Assembly: GCA_933822405.4 (NCBI GenBank)
Contig: CAKOGP040000613.1
Coordinates: forward strand, 1-51,606
Source of the DNA: Cylindrotheca closterium
Taxonomy: Eukaryota > Bacillariophyta > Bacillariophyceae > Bacillariales > Bacillariaceae
DNA length: 51,606 nucleotides
Direction of reading: 5' to 3'
In this document: positions 1-11,800 of the stretch, one piece after another
Numbering within the stretch: position 1 is the first letter of the stretch
Layout: each line of letters begins with the position of its first letter
Translations under genes and position numbers: made by a program
Notes under the pieces: generated by a model
Told to the model about the DNA's origin: nothing
The model's database searches: none
What the model saw: only the letters and a program-made list of their open reading frames with translations

Positions 1-127
1 GTCAGTCAGTCAGTCAGTCAGTCAGTCAGTCAGTCAGTCAGTCAGTCAGTCAGTCAGTCAGTCAGTCAGTCAGTCAGTCAGTCAGTCAGTCAGTCAGTCA
101 GTCAGTCAGTCAGTCAGTCAGTCAGTC
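1..127. repeat. (GTCA)n tetranucleotide microsatellite
   Basis: About 32 uninterrupted copies of the tetranucleotide GTCA run from the first base to about 127, and the array continues off the left edge. No reading frame in it is meaningful. It is a simple-sequence tract next to the CDK gene. Confidence 0.98.
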
Positions 128-753
128 GACAGAGGTCAAAAGGTGGGGCCAGATCACGGATAACAGACGAGCGTTTCCGAAACGTGGTGGTGTGTCATGT
201 GTCCGTGTCATGATAGCCATTTCGCTCGCTTTCTGGAAAGGCGAAAACACCGCACAACGAGGAAATTGGCAAATCCTCTGTTGTTTCCTTGCTGCACCAA
301 CCACTTTCTTCACCAATTTTACAAAGGGAATACCCCTCCCTATCGTCCCGTTATTTTCGCTTCCAACATGTAGGTATTTTGTTAGTTTATCGTTCCACTT
401 TTGTTGCAGTTGTCGAACTGGATGCTCCTCCAGTGCGTTGGTACGATTGCACGTAGAATCCTACGGCAGTACATTGAAAATGGACGTTTTGAGTGCAGTT
501 GTGAACGCGACCGGCATCTAACAGGTATGTTGTTTCACTCTGCTGTTCAGCATATCGTACCAGAGCAAGTAAAACACACGAGGTGGCTCGTAACAGAGTC
601 GTTCACTCCTTCTGGAGACGCTTCGAAGCTATCGCACCACTCTAACAATCGCAAGAGTCGCAACCAGAACAAGCAACTCTTTTGGAATCATCGCTCATTG
701 AAACGGTGACTCTCCCTCCCACAAAATCAAAGGCGCCCCTGGGTGACCAGAAT
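128..753. other. Upstream region of the CDK gene, no confident gene
   Basis: I see no convincing coding region here. The CDK frame stays open upstream from about 646 but has no ATG before 754, so an upstream exon or a spliced 5' leader is possible. A donor-like CAG|GTATGT lies near 523-530 and could start a leader intron. Short open frames here lack recognisable domains. Confidence 0.5.
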
Positions 754-2520
754 ATGAAAATGGCTATTGCTCAAGCATCAACTAGTATGGTAAGACCACC
801 TCCCCCGCCAAGACCTCCCGCTGGACTGTCTCGAAAACCGCCACCACCGCCGCCGCGTAGACCTCCTGCAGCAACAACAGCACCACCACCATCACGGCCA
901 CCACCCCCGCCAAGTAACAATTCGCGGAAATCTGGAATCCCAAAGCCCCCACAGAGACCGCCGCCGCCACCTCCTCGTCCTACACAACAGCAGTCCCAGA
1001 AGCGAAAGGAAGCACCCCAACCGCCAGCCAATCTTTCCGGGAATAAGAGGCCGCGGAATGACAACAATAAAGTCTCCATTCGAGCTCCTGTTGTCATGCG
1101 AGACGTTGACGTTTTCGAAAAAAAGGGAAAAGTTGGCGAAGGAACTTACGGCAGCGTTTTTGTAGGCAAGGACAGAAAGTCTGGAGATATCGTTGCCTTG
1201 AAACGCATCAACACAGAACAGGAAGAAAATGGATTCCCTATTACTGCCCTTCGAGAAGTCAAGATTCTGAAGGCTTTGGATCACGATAATATTGTGAACT
1301 TGAAGGAGATTGTTACCTCAAAGGGTGCGTAACCTCTGTTTTGTTCGTAATCATCTTCGTTGTGTTGAAGTGTTGGTTATCCACGGCGGACTCTCAGTTT
1401 CACGCATCTCTTCACTCTCAACGAGAGATGACGTAGTTCAAACCGCCCACATCAAGTGCCTGGAAACTATCACAGATTACTATGTTTTTGGTCGTGTAAT
1501 CTGTATACTTCCGGGTAACAGTTTGTCAAGCTCCTTCCCTTCTTTTTTTGAATTGTTCGTTTCATCTCCAATCTCGTTTTGTCATGTTTCAGAAAAGATT
1601 ACTGATATCTTTGCCTCTTGCGTTTTTGTGGTTGTGCTTGGCCTGGCCTTCACAACACAGAGCAAGGTGCACTTCCAAAGGATGTTTACATGGTGTTCGA
1701 ATATCTGGAGTACGATCTCACCGGAGTTTTGGAAACCCCTGAGATTCGGCTAAATCAAGATCATGTCAAGTCGTGGTCACAGCAGCTCTTGAACGGATGC
1801 CACTACATGCACACCAACAAGGTTATCCATCGTGACCTGAAAGCTTCAAACCTTCTTATCAACCGAAAAGGAGAGTTGAAGATTGCCGATTGGGGTCTTG
1901 CCCGAAGTTGGAATAGCGAAATGAAACGTTTGACAAACAAGGTAATCACTCTTTGGTACAGACCTCCCGAGCTTCTGTTGGGAGCAATGAATTATACGAC
2001 CAAAATTGACATGTGGAGTGTTGGTTGCATAATTGCAGAAATGTTCCGTAGGTCCGGATTCTTGAAAGGTAGTAACGAAGCTGCTCAATTGAAGCTCATC
2101 TTTGACGTCTGTGGGCACCCGGACAAGCAGAGCTGGCCAACTTTGGAGAAAGAATGCAGGCTTTGGAAGAATTTTGCACCTGGTGCATCAGAGAGGAAAC
2201 CAAATAAACTTGCAGAAGCTCTCCGTGCGAAACTGCCTCATCCAAAATGGATGACAGATGAAGCTGTCAAACTCGTTTCAAATCTCATGGCCCTCAATCC
2301 CCACAACCGGTGGTCCGCTTTGCAGGCTTTGGATGCAGACTATTTTTTCGAGAATCCAATTGTGAAACAAGCAAAGGACCTCCCAATGAGGTTTACCGTG
2401 TCTACAGTTCACGAGATGGACTGCCGAAAGAAGTTTGAACAGAAGATGGCAGATCACAAGATGCGCATGCAAGCGCTGGCTGCCAATGGCAGAGGTCCTG
2501 CCCCCCCACCCCGAAAGTAG
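754..2520 (+). CDS. CDK9/CDK12-type cyclin-dependent kinase with proline-rich N-terminus
   Basis: Serine/threonine kinase of the transcriptional CDK group (CDK9, CDK12, plant CDKC), expected to phosphorylate the RNA polymerase II tail with a cyclin T/K-like partner. Model: exons 754-1324 and 1661-2520, about 476 aa. The first in-frame ATG is at 754; the frame is open to about 646, so an upstream exon may exist. The first ~110 residues are proline-rich with polyproline runs. The kinase domain shows the glycine loop GEGTYGSVF, VALKRI, the cyclin-binding helix PITALRE (the motif that named CDK9), HRDLKASNLL, the activation segment up to TLWYRPPELLLG and WSVGCI. The 336-nt intron falls between the C-helix region and the hinge; splicing yields TSK-EQGALPKD. 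Odd: the DFG motif reads DWG, as in CK2. The polyproline tract may bind SH3, WW or profilin domains (inference). Confidence 0.9.
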
Positions 2521-2719
2521 ACAACGAAAGAAGCTTTCCGATTATCTCAACAATCCGGAACGATCCCCTATTTATATCCTCTACTACTCCCATGTAACAG
2601 TTGCGCAGAAGACGAAGAAGTCTATTCGATATCAAAAATTGAAATAAAAAATAGAAACACGATATTTGTACCGCTACATGACATCTTTCTTTTCGGTTGA
2701 AGGCATTGGTTTGAATTGA

Positions 2720-3730
2720 TTAGCACCCCTTTCCTCCGGCAACGGCGCTGTAGTATCGGCTATTGCAGTAAGTCGGCTTACCCCCACTAGCCCTGGCCGC
2801 TTCCTTTGCGAAATCCTCATCAAATCTGACACGTTGTAATACGCTTGGATCATATTCGTCGAAGAGAGGTTTCACATTCAGTGCGGCATTTAAGGAAATG
2901 CAAGAAGCCACCCACAAGCCAGCCGAAGTCAGTGTAAGGAGCTTGAGTCGATCACATGCTGGTTTGACATCGCTCTGATACAAAAAGTTGTCTCGTTTTA
3001 TTTCTGGCTCTGTCTTGGGTTCGACATTTCCGTCATACCACCCTTACAATAGTGATTTAGTCGGAACTTTTGCCGTCATGTGGGTACAATATCGTGGATG
3101 ACAAACTTACCAGTCTCCTCATACTCGATCACTTTACTCTGCAATCGTGCTCCAACATACCCCCATCCACTATACAGTCGAACCAAAACAACAACAATCA
3201 AACCAAGTGTGCCAACATTGCTAGCAGCAATCTTCTGTAGAAGGTATCCGTCCTGGGTGAACGTCGCTCCAGCAATGGGGAATCCACTGAAATCATAAGG
3301 AGGCATACATCAGACCAGTAGAAATGACATGCGCGCTATAACGAGCTCACTCACACAACTGCGAAGACCACTGCATAAAGAATGGAAAGGCGAACGAGAA
3401 GCTGCATTGGAAAATAGTGAGCTGTGAAACAAATCCAAGCCGAAGTGAGATACAGAAACTTACACCTCTCACTCCAACTTCATTACTTCCCCAACCAAAC
3501 AATGGAGCGTTCACCATATCTTGATATTCATTTACTGGTCGCTGTCCGTCGGGAACGACTTCTGCACCAAAACTGATCTCAGGGAGATAATCCTCCTTTT
3601 CGTTGGCAAAAAGTGCTCCTGTTTGCTCGATTCTGCTCCTCACAGCATTTAGAGAAATAGATCTTTGAAATGATTGTGCTGGAGAGCGACATTCTAACAA
3701 AACAGCGAGAAAAAGGAAGGACGACCTCAT
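2720..3730 (-). CDS. CGLD27: CGLD27-like (DUF1230) plastid membrane protein
   Basis: Homolog of CGLD27 (conserved in green lineage and diatoms; DUF1230), a thylakoid/plastid membrane protein implicated in iron or photosynthesis acclimation in other algae and plants. Model of four exons: 3730-3464, 3401-3355, 3286-3111 and 3042-2720 (270 aa). Introns have GTAAGT/GTGAGT donors and the frame closes exactly. The N-terminus is a hydrophobic signal followed by AQS|FQRS, a diatom plastid presequence with Phe at +1. Family landmarks are RPVNEYQDM, GFPIAGATF, the membrane segment ending VLVRLYSGWGYV, and YEETGWYDG, which is formed across the third intron, then a second hydrophobic segment near LLTLTSAGLWVASC. 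Exon 2 is only 47 nt. The family assignment is strong; its biochemical role is not known from sequence. Confidence 0.88.
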
Positions 3731-3888
3731 CCTGATGTGGCTCTACTATTTTGACGTTGTTATTCTGAATTCTACCGGTACAGTGTGATACTGTGCCTTT
3801 TTTCTTGGCCACGTCATCAACCACAGACCGTCGCCAGTCAGATGAGTCGTTCCTACTTAGTAAGTGCAGTATCATGAGAAAGTCTAAC

Positions 3889-5151
3889 TCAATCTTTCTT
3901 TTCTTCATCATCTTCCCGCATATCCCTTGGAACGAAACGACCACTGTCGTCAAACATATCAATGGTTGGCATTCGATCTTCAGCGGCCTGACTGATCAGC
4001 GGAATCTTGTTGGGCGTTTCTCCAAGCAAAGAACTTATTGAGCAGTACGCAATTGTGATAAGCAGCGAACCGAAAATGATGTCAGATCCCAATTCTGTCA
4101 AGATTGGAGGAAGGGTTGCTCCCGAATTGGCAAGAAGCAATGAATATGCCGCGCCAATCAAACCAGGAAAGAAAAGCGCAATATCGAGGAAAATTGCTGG
4201 TTACAGCAAATTAAAAGTTAGTTCACAGGATTCACCTCCTCACATCGACAACAAACTCTGACTAACCTTGTTGCATGTTGAATCTGATCAGCCTGTTGAT
4301 TCCCGGATTTGACGAAAGCACGTTCAAAACAAGGAACGACACAAAGCCTGAGAAAGGCACTGCTTTGTAGAGTGCATACAGCAGAGCAAGAATTACTACA
4401 AACGGGTTGTCAGGGTTCTCCACAATCAAAAACCTGCCGAATTGCAGGCTGTCCATCAAAGGAAACAAGTACGGGAGGATAGAGACGAGTTTGTCTCGAG
4501 TTGTTGGTTCTTTGTCATTCAACAGATTCAAACGAACTTCTGCAATCAATGCTTCCTTTGCTTCGTTTTCTGCTGCTTTCTTGGCCTCGAGAGCCTGGAG
4601 CTTTTCATCCCGTGCCAAAGCTTCTAGCTTGTTCCGAAATTGCTCAAGCCCGACCTAGTTGGAGAATGATTGGTTCTATCAGCCATAAAATAAGAGAAAT
4701 AGACAGAATTACATGTTCGTACCATTTCATCACGCTGTAGCTTTCCATCTCCTGAAACATCAAAACCTTTCATGATTTGCTCTACTCGACTATCAGTAAG
4801 CTCAATCTTGAGAGACTTTTCAAGGCCTTCCTTGAGCTCTTTGAGTGAGATTTCACCGTCTTGGTTTGTGTCAAACTTGCGGAAGACCAGTTCAGTTGCC
4901 GCAGCGAGTTCTTCTGCTCTTTCCGCTTCCAGAGCTGCAGCTTCAGCCCTTAACTTTTGAGCCATTGATTTAAGGCGATCAATTTCATCATCAGTTTCCA
5001 TCTGTTCTTCTGGGCTTGACTGGGCCATGAATACCGATCCGCGCTCTCTACTGAGCACCACCATAGGAGATAGTCCAAGACGTGAAGTGAAACCTGTAGC
5101 TTCATCTGCAATACTGGCGGCAATGAGAACCAGGGCGGTGGAAACATACAT
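3889..5151 (-). CDS. EF-hand protein fused to Tic20-like plastid membrane domain
   Basis: Three exons, 5151-4723, 4654-4267 and 4196-3889, give 374 aa. The N-terminus is a signal peptide followed by ATG|FTSR, typical of diatom plastid import. A charged Ala/Glu-rich helix (~50-85, probable coiled coil) leads into two canonical EF-hand loops, at ~94-105 (DTNQDGEISLKE) and ~131-142 (DVSGDGKLQRDE), both keeping Asp at position 1 and Glu at position 12. After a second charged helix comes a four-segment membrane domain with LPYLFPLMDSLQFGRF, NPGINRLIRFNMQQ and AIFLDIALFFPGLIG, which match the Tic20/Ycf60 family (inner-envelope protein import component). The tail is acidic and soluble. The layout suggests calcium control of a Tic20-like translocon or envelope protein (inference). 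Tic20 proteins are normally shorter and lack EF-hands. Confidence 0.82.
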
Positions 5152-5296
5152 CTTGAACTGTTGTTTGATGTTGGTTTGCAAGATCTTTGTCAGCGTCTGC
5201 CAGTCTTTATTGGATGACGTCACAGTAAAATCTAATACAGTACTTTTGAAACATGAAAGATACAGTAGTTTGTACATCATACGACAGTAGGATCAT

Positions 5297-6618
5297 TTAA
5301 TTGCTCTGTTCATCTTGTTCACTATCTGAATCGGAATTTTGCTTCTCTTCCCGGGGTTTGGCAGCGTTGACACTGATGATTCGACCATCAAGCTCGCACC
5401 CATCGAGTGCATCGATTGCAGCGTTGCCTGCTTCAGAACCCATTGAAACAAATCCAAATCCACGAGCCCTGTCTGTTTCGATATCCCTTGGAATATAGAC
5501 ATCGAAAACATCCCCGAACTCACTGAAGACTTCTGAAAGTGTTTCGCTGGATGTGTAGAACGCTAGATTTCCGACGTAAAGTTTCAATCTTCCGGGTCGC
5601 TCTACCAGTGACGAAGGCCATTAGACAAGAAATCACAGTGACTACATTCACAAAAGACACGTACCTTTTCTCTTCGGAGACTTCTCTCCAGGTGGGAGAG
5701 GATGGTTAACAGCGATGGGTCGTCCCATGAACTCTTTACCATCTGCTCCCTCGATCACAGCTTCAACATCTTCGTCTTTTACAGCTATAAAGGCAAAACC
5801 TCGAGGGTTACCGTAGTTATCCTGCGGAATGAAAACATCGGTGAGCTGTCCGAATTCTCCAATATATTCGGATAGATGTTCCTTTGTGCATTTGTAAGAG
5901 AGATTTCCGATGTAAAGCTTTTTGGAGCCCACGACTGTTTCATATATTAATCGTGACAAGATATGAGATTCTGAAAACATAGTTCGTATAGCCATTTTAA
6001 ATCTCGACATACCTTCTCTCTTTGTACTTCGTATTTGATCCTTTTCCAAGGAACGGGAGACTCGGAGCTGCCGGCCTTCCATTTCAAATCCGTTGAGGGC
6101 ATCAACAATCTTTAGAACGTCATCTGCAGATGCAACGTCGACGAAACCAAAGCCCTTGATTCTATCGACTTCGCGATCTTTAGGAAGTTTGATGTATCGA
6201 ACGTCGGCAATGTCTTCGACCAAAGCCCTGACATCCCTAACAGTTGTAGCTGCATTGATAAAGTAGTTTTGAAAGTGAGTCGGTTGTATTCGCTGAAGAA
6301 ACAACGAAATGTCAACAGTAGTTGCTTACAGTAGGGCAAATTACCAATGTAGATGGTGTGACGCTCAGCTTTAGCAGCGTCTCCGATCACTTCATTGGAC
6401 TGCGTCCCTTCGTTTAGGGCATCGCCACTTGATTCGACAACATCAAAAGTGGCAAGTTCCTCAGGTACACTTTCGATAACTGGAGCGATATTTTCAGCGC
6501 TTTCTTGACTTAGTCGTTGAGGTATGGAGACTCTTGAAGGACGGAGAACAGGAGTTCTGAGAGTGAAAGAAGTGACACTCACTGCTAGAAAGAAAAACAA
6601 AGTAATTCGAACAGTCAT
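5297..6618 (-). CDS. Plastid-targeted protein with three RRM domains
   Basis: RNA-binding protein. Four exons, 6618-6330, 6249-6013, 5934-5665 and 5601-5297, total 366 aa with exact frame closure. The start at 6618 gives MTVRITLFFFLAVSVTS|FTLR, a signal peptide with Phe at +1, so plastid localisation is expected. Three RNA-recognition motifs follow: RRM1 with RNP2 IYIGNLPY and RNP1 KGFGFVDV; RRM2 with LYIGNLSY and RGFAFIAV; RRM3 with LYVGNLAF and RGFGFVSM. The arrangement resembles chloroplast ribonucleoproteins that stabilise, edit or process plastid transcripts, but those usually have two RRMs. The C-terminus is acidic and serine-rich. Two of the three introns lie at RRM boundaries, which suggests RRM duplication by exon shuffling (inference). 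A dense GTAC-palindrome cluster lies just upstream. Confidence 0.87.
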
Positions 6619-6739
6619 GTTTGATTGATTGTGAAAATGCATGCTGAGGGAGGGAGAAGTGATGGGTGAGGGGTACGTACTGACGGATACATCACAGACC
6701 GAAACCTAAAGTAGTACCTCAGTTCATTGAGGTCTCAGG

Positions 6740-6945
6740 TATCATACCGGTACATCATACTCGTACCAGGTACTCTTGAGACCTGAAGTCAGCTGTACTA
6801 ACTACAGTACTGAGTGCTGTAGCAAGTATTCAAGTACCGGTACACGTGTACCAGGTACCTGGTAGTGCACGTTTACCGGTACACTATAGTACCGGTTCCG
6901 GTACGTACCTGATACAGTACCAGTACCAGGTAAATCCTGTACTAT
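6740..6945. repeat. GTAC-palindrome cluster, upstream of triple-RRM gene
   Basis: About 200 nt densely packed with GTAC-cored palindromic words (TACCGGTA, GGTACCTGGTA, GTACCAGGTAC) in both orientations. It lies between the 5' end of the triple-RRM gene and the 3' end of the SLC25 carrier gene. It could fold into several alternative hairpins. No coding potential is visible. Confidence 0.85.
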
Positions 6946-7136
6946 TGCAGCATTTGATACACCTGAGTTAAGAAATTTCAAGCAATAAATTGAAAGGGGA
7001 ATGTAATAATGGATTGCCAAGGCTAGCCCTAAACACATCGGTAATAATTGCTAAAAAATATTTGTATCCTTCAGAACTCCTCAGAGAAGCAAAATCGTTC
7101 ATGCACCGTTTTCGAATACAACAACCGTGGGCATGA

Positions 7137-8564
7137 CTAGATTGACTTGAAACCGCAGATTCTGTATAGCTGCTCAATTGTAAGCAACTGCAGAGTGGCT
7201 TGGGGAGCAAATCGAGCCCAAATGGGGACAAAGCCTCGCCACAGACTGAGAATACCATCGTTTCTCACGGTTTTGACCAAACAATCGACAAATCCATTGT
7301 AAATCTTCTTGTCTGTGGGCTGGTTCATGAGGCGGGTTCTCAAGTTGTCTGCTGGGCTCACAGTGCAAGTCATGAAAAAACCTGACAGCGGAAAGTTTAG
7401 CTACCCCCAGAAATAACAACGGAAGAGATCCCCAGAACAAGTTACGTACCTGCCACAAAAGCACTGCTGAAAGCGGTTCTGACATCACTGCGGCTCCATC
7501 CCGTATACTCAGTAACATACTGAGTTTGGCACACCGAAAGACAGAGAAAGAAAGAAGAAAATCATTAGCACTGTTGCAAGGCTTGGCTACCTGAACTCTC
7601 CACGACCGATGTCTTCGTGTGATACAAATATTGAACGTACGCCCTTTGTCAAATCATAAACGCCCATTTTAGTGGCATTCAAAATACATGCTCGCATGAC
7701 GTTGACTTCCACACCTCTGTAGAAGCCACCAATCCCTTGGTTCTTATACATCTCTCCGACCAACGAAGCAAGAGGGGCAGACTTGCCCTTGTTGGCCTGC
7801 GACAAGGTTTTCAACACGTCAAAGGGATTTCCGACCAAAGATCCGACACTTTTAAGTTTCAATAGATAAGCTCTGTGAGAATATCGCCATCCAAGACGCT
7901 GGTGCAAATTACACACTTGGCTCACCCTCCGGTTATGGCTCCAGCGACGAACTTCAGATAAAATGGGCTTTCTTTTCCAGCTCCAAGTGCATCACGAACA
8001 GGAGCGTCTGATATCAATCGTTAGGAGAGAGAAATATCCAATGAATGAAAAAGCTGTGGTTGAAATTTCGCCAATGAATAAAGTACGTACAAGCGCCCTG
8101 AAAAGTATTGTAGCAATCAATCGAACCAGTGAGTGAGGTGTATATCGCATCCAATCCATCCTCTTGAAACACGTGAAACACTTACAAGTTTTATAGATGT
8201 GTAGCTCAATTCCCGTCCGAAGGCAAAAAGTAGTCCCTTGTAAAACGGTCGGATCCCACCCTCTGCAAACGTTTCCGCAACAGTTGTACCGATTCCGGCA
8301 CCAGAAACTTGCATCCTGGTCTTCACAGTTTCGCTGAATGAATGCAAGATTTTTTCGTCATGCAGAAGGCAAGGACACGGCAATAGGGTGAGTATGGGTG
8401 TGACAGACGTTCGATGTATTGCGGAGGAGAAGCGACAAGAATCTTAAGGATCGCTCCAATCTCAAATCCACTTACATCGGATGGGTGAAGTTGACTGCAA
8501 AGCACGCGGCCATTCCACCCAAGCCCATCGATTCAAACAATCCTGGTTTGCGTTCGAGTGACAT
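7137..8564 (-). CDS. Mitochondrial carrier family (SLC25) transporter
   Basis: Inner-mitochondrial-membrane solute carrier. Seven exons: 8564-8476, 8333-8186, 8097-8091, 8007-7926, 7848-7591, about 7487-7450 and 7381-7137 (288 aa). The three repeat signatures are PIETVK, PFDVLK and PADNLR, each followed by the usual basic residue and Gln/Asn; the third repeat, LRTRLMNQP, and [12 protein letters not shown] resemble the dicarboxylate/oxoglutarate/uncoupling-protein branch, but the substrate cannot be fixed. Exon 3 is a 7-nt microexon (GGCGCTT) that restores frame and yields KL-GAYAPVRD. The exon 5/6 join is the weak point: the obvious acceptor CTCAG near 7508 breaks frame, while an acceptor near 7488 keeps it. 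A noncanonical junction or sequence error is possible. The gene is divergent from the TANGO6-like gene, 335 bp away. Confidence 0.85.
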
Positions 8565-8715
8565 TTTCACGTGTTGTTTGCTTTTCCGTTGCTTTTGCCC
8601 CCTGTTAATGTCGACACAAAATACTGAAGTATAGTACAGCAGTCAAATTGAAAATGAGAATCTCCCTACCGGTAGATCTTCAAGTTCTATTCTTCGCCTT
8701 TTTTCATATTTTATA

Positions 8716-8763
8716 CATGTACCGGTACACCTACCTGGTACCATACTGTACCGGTGGTACTTG
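8716..8763. repeat. GTAC-palindrome cluster in divergent promoter
   Basis: TACCGGTACA, CTGGTACCA and TACCGGTGGTAC words lie in the 335-bp region between the divergent carrier and TANGO6-like genes. They are the same words as in the other clusters of this window. Confidence 0.75.
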
Positions 8764-8898
8764 TTCAACGTCCGACGTCAATTTGAATCGAACAAGTCTA
8801 AATATCAAACTCCGGATGCAACGCAATGCGCAATGCAAGCAATCTGAAATCGCAACGGCTAAAAGTGAACGCAATACCATTTGTTGCAATGCCGTGCC

Positions 8899-11800
8899 AT
8901 GACAACCGATGAGGCAAAAATTGCTGAAGCCTGCGCCAAAGACGTAATTAATTGTATCCAATCTTTCATTGATGTCCTCAGAGATGAATTTCCCACTGCT
9001 GTGAGGAGTAAACGGCCCACAGTTCCCAACAAATCAATGCTGTACAGTCGGGTGGAGGAGGAAGGATTGGTACGAAGAGTAGAATCAATAATGACCGCGC
9101 AAGGAAATAAACTGGGGAGACTGCCTGACGCACATCAAAATAGAAAGGCAACAGGAACTTTGTCATCGATCAAAGACGACGAACGATATCGACTCGTACA
9201 CAATGTTCTACTCCCGCTCGTTCGTTTGTTGACACAATGTTACAGCATATTGGACAAAATTCTTCCATCGCAACCCAAACCAACAGAAAACACATCCAGA
9301 AAAAAGACGAAAAAGCCAGAACCTCCTGTAGGAATGCTGTCAATCCAAAATTACACAGACGTTGCTTGCCTGTTGGAGTTCCTTGTCTTGACCAACATTC
9401 TTCCATATTTGGATGCAAATGTGATGATAAGTGCTCAAGATCGGATACAATACCATCTACCGAAGTCATTGGCAGGAAGAATGCCTCGAGCTGCATTGGC
9501 ATGGAATTCGATGCAGGCCAGCAGCATATCAGCTTCGGAAAAGTCTTTCGAGCTACTTACGACTTCAATTACTATTTCATCTCTGGTAATGCTGGATCGA
9601 TTCAAACCAATGCTGCTGCCTCGACATCTTTCAGACCTGTACGCTGCAACATTCCAAACTCAACAATGGGAAAAGGTCAGTGATTCGCAAAGCGCCAGCG
9701 ATATCGCACTTTTGTACCGTACACTGGGGCTGCGACCCACTTCAAGATTGAACCCAGTGTTACAGGCAAAGGCATATCAAACCATGCTTCTTCGAGGCAC
9801 AAAAGCACCAGCCTGGCTTCGGCAAACCGTGTCTTCGCTCTTATCCCAGCTTGCCTGTACGGATTTGTTTTCCATCATTCAAGTCTTTTGTCCGACGCAA
9901 GAAGCAGCCATGGCCAGTCAACGGCTCGGACGTGCTCTGGCCGGAACTCCATTTAAAGAGGCGCTGGTGCAACAAATGCTAGGTCTCATGCAGGGCATAT
10001 TCCCTACAAATGGAGAAATATCAGGACCTACAGTCTCCATCTTGGAAACTGTTTGGGCTGTACTAAATGAATGGTCGCCGGATACGATACGTTCAGAATT
10101 GATCGAGCTTTGGGAGAATGGTATCATGGACACTGGCACTCGGGACGGGCAAACCATTCACGCAACAGTGCGACAAATCGGTGCACTGTTTTCCTTTGTT
10201 CCGAATGTTAGCATTTCCTTGAAAGTTCTACATCAGATACCGAAGAGCATCATACTTCCTCAATTAGTTCGGCTGGGATCCATGTCATCAATATTTGCCA
10301 GCAACGCCCGAGATGATGCGAAACAAACTCTACACTGGATTTCACAAGCAATATGCAGTGTTACACAATCTACCATGATTGGGAGTGTTGCTGTGTCCGC
10401 GGAGGGCTTGATGGCGATTGCATGGGTGAATTCCCTCGAACCTAACAGTTGGGATTTAAGTGGCAATGAGTACTACATACAGGATTTGGAAAGTCAATTT
10501 TCATCCATAAAAGGCTTTGAATGTTTGGGCATTCGAAAGTGTGATGCAAGTGTCTTGGATTTAAAGAGAATTATTGAGCATGGAACGAGAAGAGTTGACG
10601 TCTTACTTGAGACAACATATGTCGTACACGAGCAAGAAGGGTTTACCAGACTGAAAGGATTGTGTTGCCGCATATTCCATCTTATCCTTGAGCTCTATCT
10701 TTCCAAGTCTACAAAGAAGACTCTGTCTGCAATCTCGTCGATGGTACCCATCTTGTCTCTACCCACGCTTTTCGAAAGGTGTTCACCAGAGGATCTTCTC
10801 TTCGGTGACTCATCAAATGCTACCTCGTTGTTATTCCTCATTAAGATTTCCCTGATATCTGTTGACCGTAGCCACAAAAGCACCACGATTAATGAAGGAG
10901 CTTCAACACGGTCAGAATCGCCACTTGCAGTGGAAAACGGTCTTGCTGAGGGTCTCTTTGAATTTAGAAAAGTTGTGACGATGCATACTGCGAGCCAAAC
11001 TTCATCGTCGCTTTTATCCGGGCTAGATGACAAGGAAGATTTTGCTTCAAGCCTCCAAATTGCTTTCATAATGCTGAGCCTTCTGGTCTCAGTACTCGAA
11101 TTTGGATCGACCCTTCGTTCGTTGGATGAAGAAGAGGTACTTCATTCTTTCTCGCCGGTCCTTGAGTCTCTAGCTCAGCTCGATGAAAACTCATCAACCG
11201 TTATTCCTTCGTACATTGAAGAATCGAGGGCAGAGATGGCAGACGTTGCGGCGTACGCCTTGTCTCTCATCGCATCACGTTCAGCCCCACGGACTCGTGA
11301 AGCTGGACAGTTGGACAGTGAGTCGCCATACGACGTCTTGAAGAGTATCATTATGCAATCAGAAAATGATCTTCGGTCAGCTGAACCGCCGATTAGAGCC
11401 AGAGGTATAGTTGAACTCGGTCGTCTTGCGCGTGGGTACCTTGGCATTATTGCAAAGGAAAATTTGTCCAGCGGGAAGAGTTCTCTGATCAATATACTGC
11501 AAGACAATGAATCTGTCTCCAGCAATGAATCCACTATCAACTTTGTGGTTGATGAGATCCTGAGGCTTTCAATTGGGGCGGTTGGGGATAAAGAGTCCTA
11601 TGTCTACCTTGCGGTAAGGTCTAGAATCGAAATGATCACAAAATTGTATCAGGTCTCACTTGCTCTCAAAATGCTGGATTAGGCTGTGCAAACAATTGTT
11701 TCTATTGGCGACATGCGCCCAAAAAAGTTGATTCCTCTTGTAGCATCAATAGTTGTGACAGGACGATGGCAATTGGGTTCGGCCGAAACAGATTATCAGT

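Noticed and set aside
771..1284. Minus-strand Gly/Trp/Arg-rich frames opposite the CDK polyproline region
   Set aside because: Shadows of CCN proline codons; no ATG-led domain.
6740..6945. CRISPR-like or MITE interpretation of the GTAC clusters
   Set aside because: No constant repeat with variable spacers, no terminal inverted repeats or target-site duplications, and the organism is a eukaryote.
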